Assembly (NCBI RefSeq): GCF_002234675.1
Contig: NC_019866.2
Coordinates: forward strand, 13,421,261 to 13,485,260
DNA: 64,000 nucleotides
Origin: Oryzias latipes
Taxonomy: Eukaryota; Chordata; Actinopteri; Beloniformes; Adrianichthyidae
Direction: 5' to 3'
The position numbers and the translations under genes are program-made. Below the pieces are notes generated by a model. The model worked only from the letters and a program-made list of their open reading frames with translations, made no database searches and was not told the origin of the DNA. Of this stretch, positions 59,374-64,000 are shown one piece after another (the stretch's first letter is position 1; each line of letters opens with the position of its first letter).

Positions 59374-60925
59374 AAATATGTCAATGTAGAAACGTAAAAG
59401 AAAAAAAAAGATTTGAAAAAAGGTTTTGGCTTCCTTTTTAAAAAAAACAATGTCACTTGCCTTGTGTTTTCCAGACAAAAAATTAAATGTCTGGATTCTT
59501 TTTTAATTATTGTTTCATTTAGCTTAAAATAGGTTCATAAAAACAGAAAATCTTTAATTTTTAAAAAGACCAAGCATACAATTTATGAATGAAAGTTATC
59601 AAAATCTGTTTTATTTTGAATTTGCAAAGTTTTCAAAAATAATTAGGCAATAAGAGACAGTAATAATACTCTAGTACAATACTTACCAACATGTAAGTGT
59701 ACAAGACACATGTATATCTTTCTATTTATATTTGATTATTAATTAATATACACAATTTTTCTTATGTAATTTTTTTAATCGTCAAATGGACAAAAATGCA
59801 AAGCTCTTTTGTCTAATTTGATTTAACTTCATAATGAATTCCTAGTACATTGGCAGAAAATGGTTGTGTCTTGACCTCTGATTACTTTTTCTTTTATTTT
59901 GAAAGTCCAGTGGTTCTGGTTTGGGGAATGCCCAAATTGTCACACCTTCATTTGCTTTTAAAAGTGGCTGCAGTGGTCTTAACCACCTAGAATACCCTGA
60001 AAGTCTTGTTTTGAGGTGGTGTTCTCTGAAAAAAACAACAGATCAAGATTAAATAAATAATTCTGATAGTTCAATATTGTATCCTATATATATAAAGCAA
60101 AGTGCTCCCTGTTATTGTTAGCATTAAAAACAATTATTTTGTTGTTTAACCCTTTAACATCGAAGATGTTGCTGGTGATGCCTAAATAAAAGATGCTCTT
60201 TGCACACTGTAAGTTTTCGTCCGCTGACATGATCAACATGAATCAGCTGATTCTGAAGAAACGTAAAGTGTTGCATAACAGCCCAAAGCCGGTTTTTCTC
60301 TGCGTTTGAATCAGATTTGTTTCTGAATCGGATCAGATTGACGTAGAGGCTGCTTTTCTCCGCTTCAGAATCTACAGGAATTACGCTAACTGCATAAACG
60401 ATTATAAAGTTGCAATAAAAGAATCTAAACACTGGAGCTAAAATTTTGGTGTATAAGAGTCAATGCATGTGAGTATGGGTCAGAATAATATGATCTGGAT
60501 AGCTTGGCTTTGCTTTGTTGTCCAAAAGGACCCAATAAATTAAGTAAGAGAAAGAGTTAGCTGTGTGCTAAATATTACCATCCCTCTTTCTAAATGCCTC
60601 GAAACATTTATTTCTATTATTGCTAAGCTCCGTTCGGGTTGTATACCAGTTGTCTTGATGCTCCAACAGTAAAACAGCCTTTTAAAAAGGGGTTTACATG
60701 CTGCAGCCAAGAAGCTCAGATTTTCAGCTTCCTGCCTCTACTTCAGTTTTCACAAGACACAAGAGTTTTGTCAGTGAGTCGGTGACAAAGATCTGCAGAG
60801 CATCAATCTTTCCAAAATCAACCCTTTGGTTTTGGGGAAACTATACTTCCGGCGTGCTGATTGGTTGGCCACAGGTCTCTGTGTGCCCTATCCTATGAGA
60901 CTTTCTGCATTCTTACTGTCAATCG

Positions 60926-60953
60926 CCCCCCCCCCCCCCCCCCCCCCCCCCCC
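60926..60953. repeat. Poly(C) run of 28
   Basis: Twenty-eight consecutive C preceded by AATCG and followed by TCAAAATG. Such a run is unusual in this AT-rich window and its exact length is suspect. Confidence 0.9.
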
Positions 60954-62149
60954 TCAAAATGACATCCTCTGGTGCCAAGTGTTGGTGATTCAGCTGACTC
61001 ACAAGCATGTGGGCTGCCAGCTACTGTTGCTCCCTCCAACGCACATGCTCAAACACAGATGTTCCAAACACAAGCAGTTAGAGAAAAAAAGATATAGCTC
61101 AGAGCCTCGAGACTATACTACGCTTTAATCATTTAAATTCATTCGGCTGACCGTGTAAAATGGATTTATTTAAACATTTATCATAACTTACCCCTTCAGG
61201 GTTTATTCCTTTTACTTTTCTGATTCTCTAATTTGCATGGAGGCTCTAAAATAACAATTTCCTCCCCAGAGAGCACCAGACGGAGTCATTCCTCCAATTA
61301 CAACGTAAACAAAGTAAACACTAGGGCATGGAAACATAGGCATAGAGCTTCCCGACAGGCAAACCATCTCCCCCTGTAACATATCACATGCATGCAATAA
61401 CACACACCTTACATTTGCATTTGTCTAATATAACAACAGGAAACACAACTCTTCTCCTCTTTCCTTCAACAATTACAACTGTGTTGTCTGACGTTGGAGA
61501 GAAAGGTTGGTTTAAATACTTATAATGACTAATGTGAGGTGTGCAATAAGCAGTTCTATGAAGGAAGTTGGCAGAGCTAATGAATGGTGTGCACGCTGTG
61601 TTTAGTTGATACCCTGGTATCAAGTACGGATTGATCCGTGGGATGTCGGTGGCTGGGCCTCATTAGCTCCAAGGGACAAGGTTGTCAACTTGATACCACA
61701 CACACTCCCTGCATGTGACCTAAGTCCCTGTGAGTGGGTGTGTATGGGTAGGAATAAATCGTTATTTTTATGCAGAAGCACATATTTAGTCTGAGGTGGA
61801 GCAAGGTCATTTATGCGTGTGCTCAGATGCCTTCCATATATTTTGGTGATAGTTTACTGAAGTCACTGGAAGCTGCATGTCATCTCTTGTACAGCAATAA
61901 TAAAAAAATGTGTTTTTTATCTTTCTCCCATTCGTGTATTAGCTATAACTGATCATCTCTGACGCAATATCTTATGCTTAAAACTTGTATACGTGATTGC
62001 GAAAGTTTAGAACGCCAGGCGCTCTTTGAATTACCTTAAATCGTTTGCACAATTAATGTAATTTAGCTTTTAAAAACCTTTGAATTGATGTGAACAAACG
62101 GTCAAAGCCTTACAGTACTTAGAAGAGTGTCAACTCTTTAACCCTTACT

Positions 62150-62242
62150 ACCTTATGAGGTCAAGGAGTTGCTGGAGCCTATACCAGTTACTGTTGGGCG
62201 AAGGAGGGGTACACCCTGAACAGTTTGCCAATTTATCGCTGG
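62150..62242 (-). repeat. SINE 3' fragment, inverted
   Basis: GCTGGAGCCTATACCAGTTACTGTTGGGCGAAGG and GGGTACACCCTGAACAG are the complement of the tail part of the SINE at 3318-3675. Confidence 0.65.
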
Positions 62243-64000
62243 ATGCAAAGTTTGACTTTTTAACTTAAAATTTAGACTCCAGTGGTCACTTGAGGAACTG
62301 CGGCATTTGAGACTTTTGGATTAGCTTTATATTCAGGATTAAAAGGTAAGGGTTTGCTCATTCATAATGAATACAGCATCAATTTCCAGAAAAAAAAGCA
62401 TTTTTTTTTTTTTTACTTTACTCGCATTCTTTTGTTACCACACTACAAACTTTGGGATTTTAATTGCAGTGTGTCAACAAGTTTAAAGCAAATCCCAAAT
62501 AAAGCCTTCCATTACACACTGCGTCCCAACTCTACCGACTGGCCTGCCGAAACCTCTGGTGCCCCTCCCTCCTAGCGCACAAACACACACCCGTCCCACC
62601 TCACCTCCCCACTGACCAAATACCCACTCCGTCAGGCTATAATCAGAGTTGCAGAGGTAAGCAGAGTGAAAGCACAGGAAAGACAGTGGGGGCCAATGTT
62701 TGACCCCCCATTCAGTGCAGTCAGAGGGCCGGACCGGGCCCCGAAAGCTCAGATTACACCCCACATAATGAGAGGCCTGGGTCAGCAGGCTGTGCCTCTC
62801 TGTCTCTGTATCTGTCACATAGAAACACAGGCAAACCCGCAGTAGTATCATTGTTGAACTCCTGCGCCGTTCCGTTCCCCTCTCTGGTTTCTGCACCGAC
62901 AACTGCCAGCAAAGCTGCTTTATACGAGCCTGTGTGGCCACACACGTATGTTTGACAGGTGTCATTCAGACCAACAGATTATGGAGAAATTGAACATTTG
63001 CAGCCAAATCTTCAAAAAAACAAGTAAATGTTTGATTTTTTAACCTAACTCTGTGATATCAAAAATCATTAGCTACAACATCTCGTTTGTGTTGCTCTCA
63101 TAAAAACTGGATTTTTTTTTCATTTTGTGTTGCCTCCATATTGAGAAAAATGTGCACTTATAAAAATGAAACAGTAAACTTTTATATTATATTACTAGAA
63201 ATTGTTTTTTTAACACCATTTTGTCATTGGAGTTAGAGCTCAGTTTTCTGTTTATAAAATGACCATTACCGCTTGTTATAGAATTTGTCAAGGAAACAAG
63301 ATTTATTGTTATTTGGAATACAGTGAACAGTTTGTCCTCCCTCAGCTGTGGTGAGTAAAGCATACTGAAGCAGAGCTTTTTCTGGAAGCTCCGTGTGTGG
63401 AGAGCTGGGGACAAAGCCTGGCTCCTTCGCAAACACATGCATTCACAGCAGCACACACAGCCTCACATGTGGGTCCACATTGTGTTGATTCCTGCACGCT
63501 GCATCCAAAGTGCAGCAAAACTGAGCGTTTTTCATCTTTTGGCCTTTTTCTGTACACTAAAGGGGGGCTTGCTATTGTGTTTGCTTGCAAATAAAGTAAT
63601 ATTACATGATTGTGGATGTTTTTATTTTGAGCACATTCAGAAGTTTCCCCCTCAGGAGTCTGTGTGCATGTAAGGAATAAAAGGAAGGAGTGAGGTCACA
63701 GACTTTTGGCACAAAGGCTCACAACCCAAGGTCTACTGGAGTACAAGCAGCCTTTGTCCAAACCCTGTGTGGAGTGCTCTGTGCTGCATTACAATGAGTC
63801 CAAGAGGGAGTGGGGATGTGGAGGAGGAAGAGGAGCAAGGGACGTTCGTGGTCCTGACTGATTAGCAGGAAAAAGTTTCACCTCCGACGACACCCGAAGC
63901 ACCCAGTGTGTCCTCAACTTCAGGAATTCATTTTTATGACTCAACACTTAGCATCTTTGTGCAATTTTCCGCTTATCTATCATTTGTCCTTTGCATGCAA
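62243..64000. other. Intergenic, no gene seen
   Basis: A 160-residue minus frame at 62483-62965 covers a CpG- and CACA-rich stretch but has no domain and an erratic composition. No gene is called. Confidence 0.5.

Larger units (their letters stand above)
57491..62149. other. Intergenic, no gene seen
   Basis: No recognisable gene or transposon border. The stretch at 57880-58090 is non-repetitive with TTGATTATAAATTATAG and could be conserved non-coding DNA. The hairpin at 59344 and the poly(C) run at 60926 are separate entries. Confidence 0.5.

Noticed and set aside
62483-62965. 160-residue minus-strand frame
   Set aside because: It is an irregular mix of Cys, Trp and Gly runs from a CpG/CACA-rich stretch with no family features.
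1-64000. CRISPR arrays, operons or prokaryotic mobile systems
   Set aside because: No regular spacer-repeat array exists, and the gene structure, introns and repeats are those of a fish.

Overview
This is a stretch of teleost fish nuclear DNA. It is AT-rich and almost gene-free, and it is full of small fish-type transposons and microsatellites. The one clear host gene is a TOB1 orthologue (BTG/TOB anti-proliferative, mRNA-deadenylation adaptor) on the + strand. It has a TATA/CCAAT promoter near 33.8-33.95 kb, a non-coding first exon, an intron of about 1.1 kb, and an uninterrupted 340-codon reading frame at 35590-36612 followed by a 3' UTR of roughly 1 kb. About 33 kb upstream and 26 kb downstream I see no other convincing host gene, so the locus looks like a gene-poor neighbourhood around one regulated gene.

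Left part (1-13 kb): intergenic DNA with a tRNA-headed SINE (3.3 kb), a short poly(A) retroposon with target-site duplications (6.35-6.60 kb), and a MITE copy (7.5-7.9 kb). Middle-left (13.27-19.06 kb): the most unusual structure in the window, a three-layer transposon nest. A foldback element with ~550-bp arms and a 6-bp target duplication carries a splice-flanked 77-codon open exon in its loop. Its right arm has been hit by an L1-type LINE fragment and, 11 bp away, by a 3.5-kb CACTA-like element. The CACTA-like element carries exons of a captured host-type gene and a perfect 21-bp hairpin. The intact left arm preserves the empty site of both insertions, so the order of events can be read directly.

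Further right: a solo LTR (21.03-21.58 kb, TG...CA, 5-bp duplication), retroposon tails (21.7-22.5 kb), a long stretch without recognisable genes (22.5-29.7 kb), a three-copy dispersed element (29.7, 45.8 and 47.7 kb), and a MITE inside a MITE (31.63-32.76 kb). After TOB1 come a CpG-dense block (38.6-38.8 kb), a Tc1-type MITE (43.05-43.43 kb), hAT elements (45.49, 51.50 and 55.74 kb), and two copies of a repeat, one of which contains a short frame that looks like a P2X7-domain-protein N-terminus (57.1 kb). The rest is unannotated intergenic sequence.

All names rest on reading the sequence and on remembered family features; no database search was run. TOB1 is certain. Transposon boundaries with target duplications are strong, superfamily names are weaker, and conserved-element calls are guesses.
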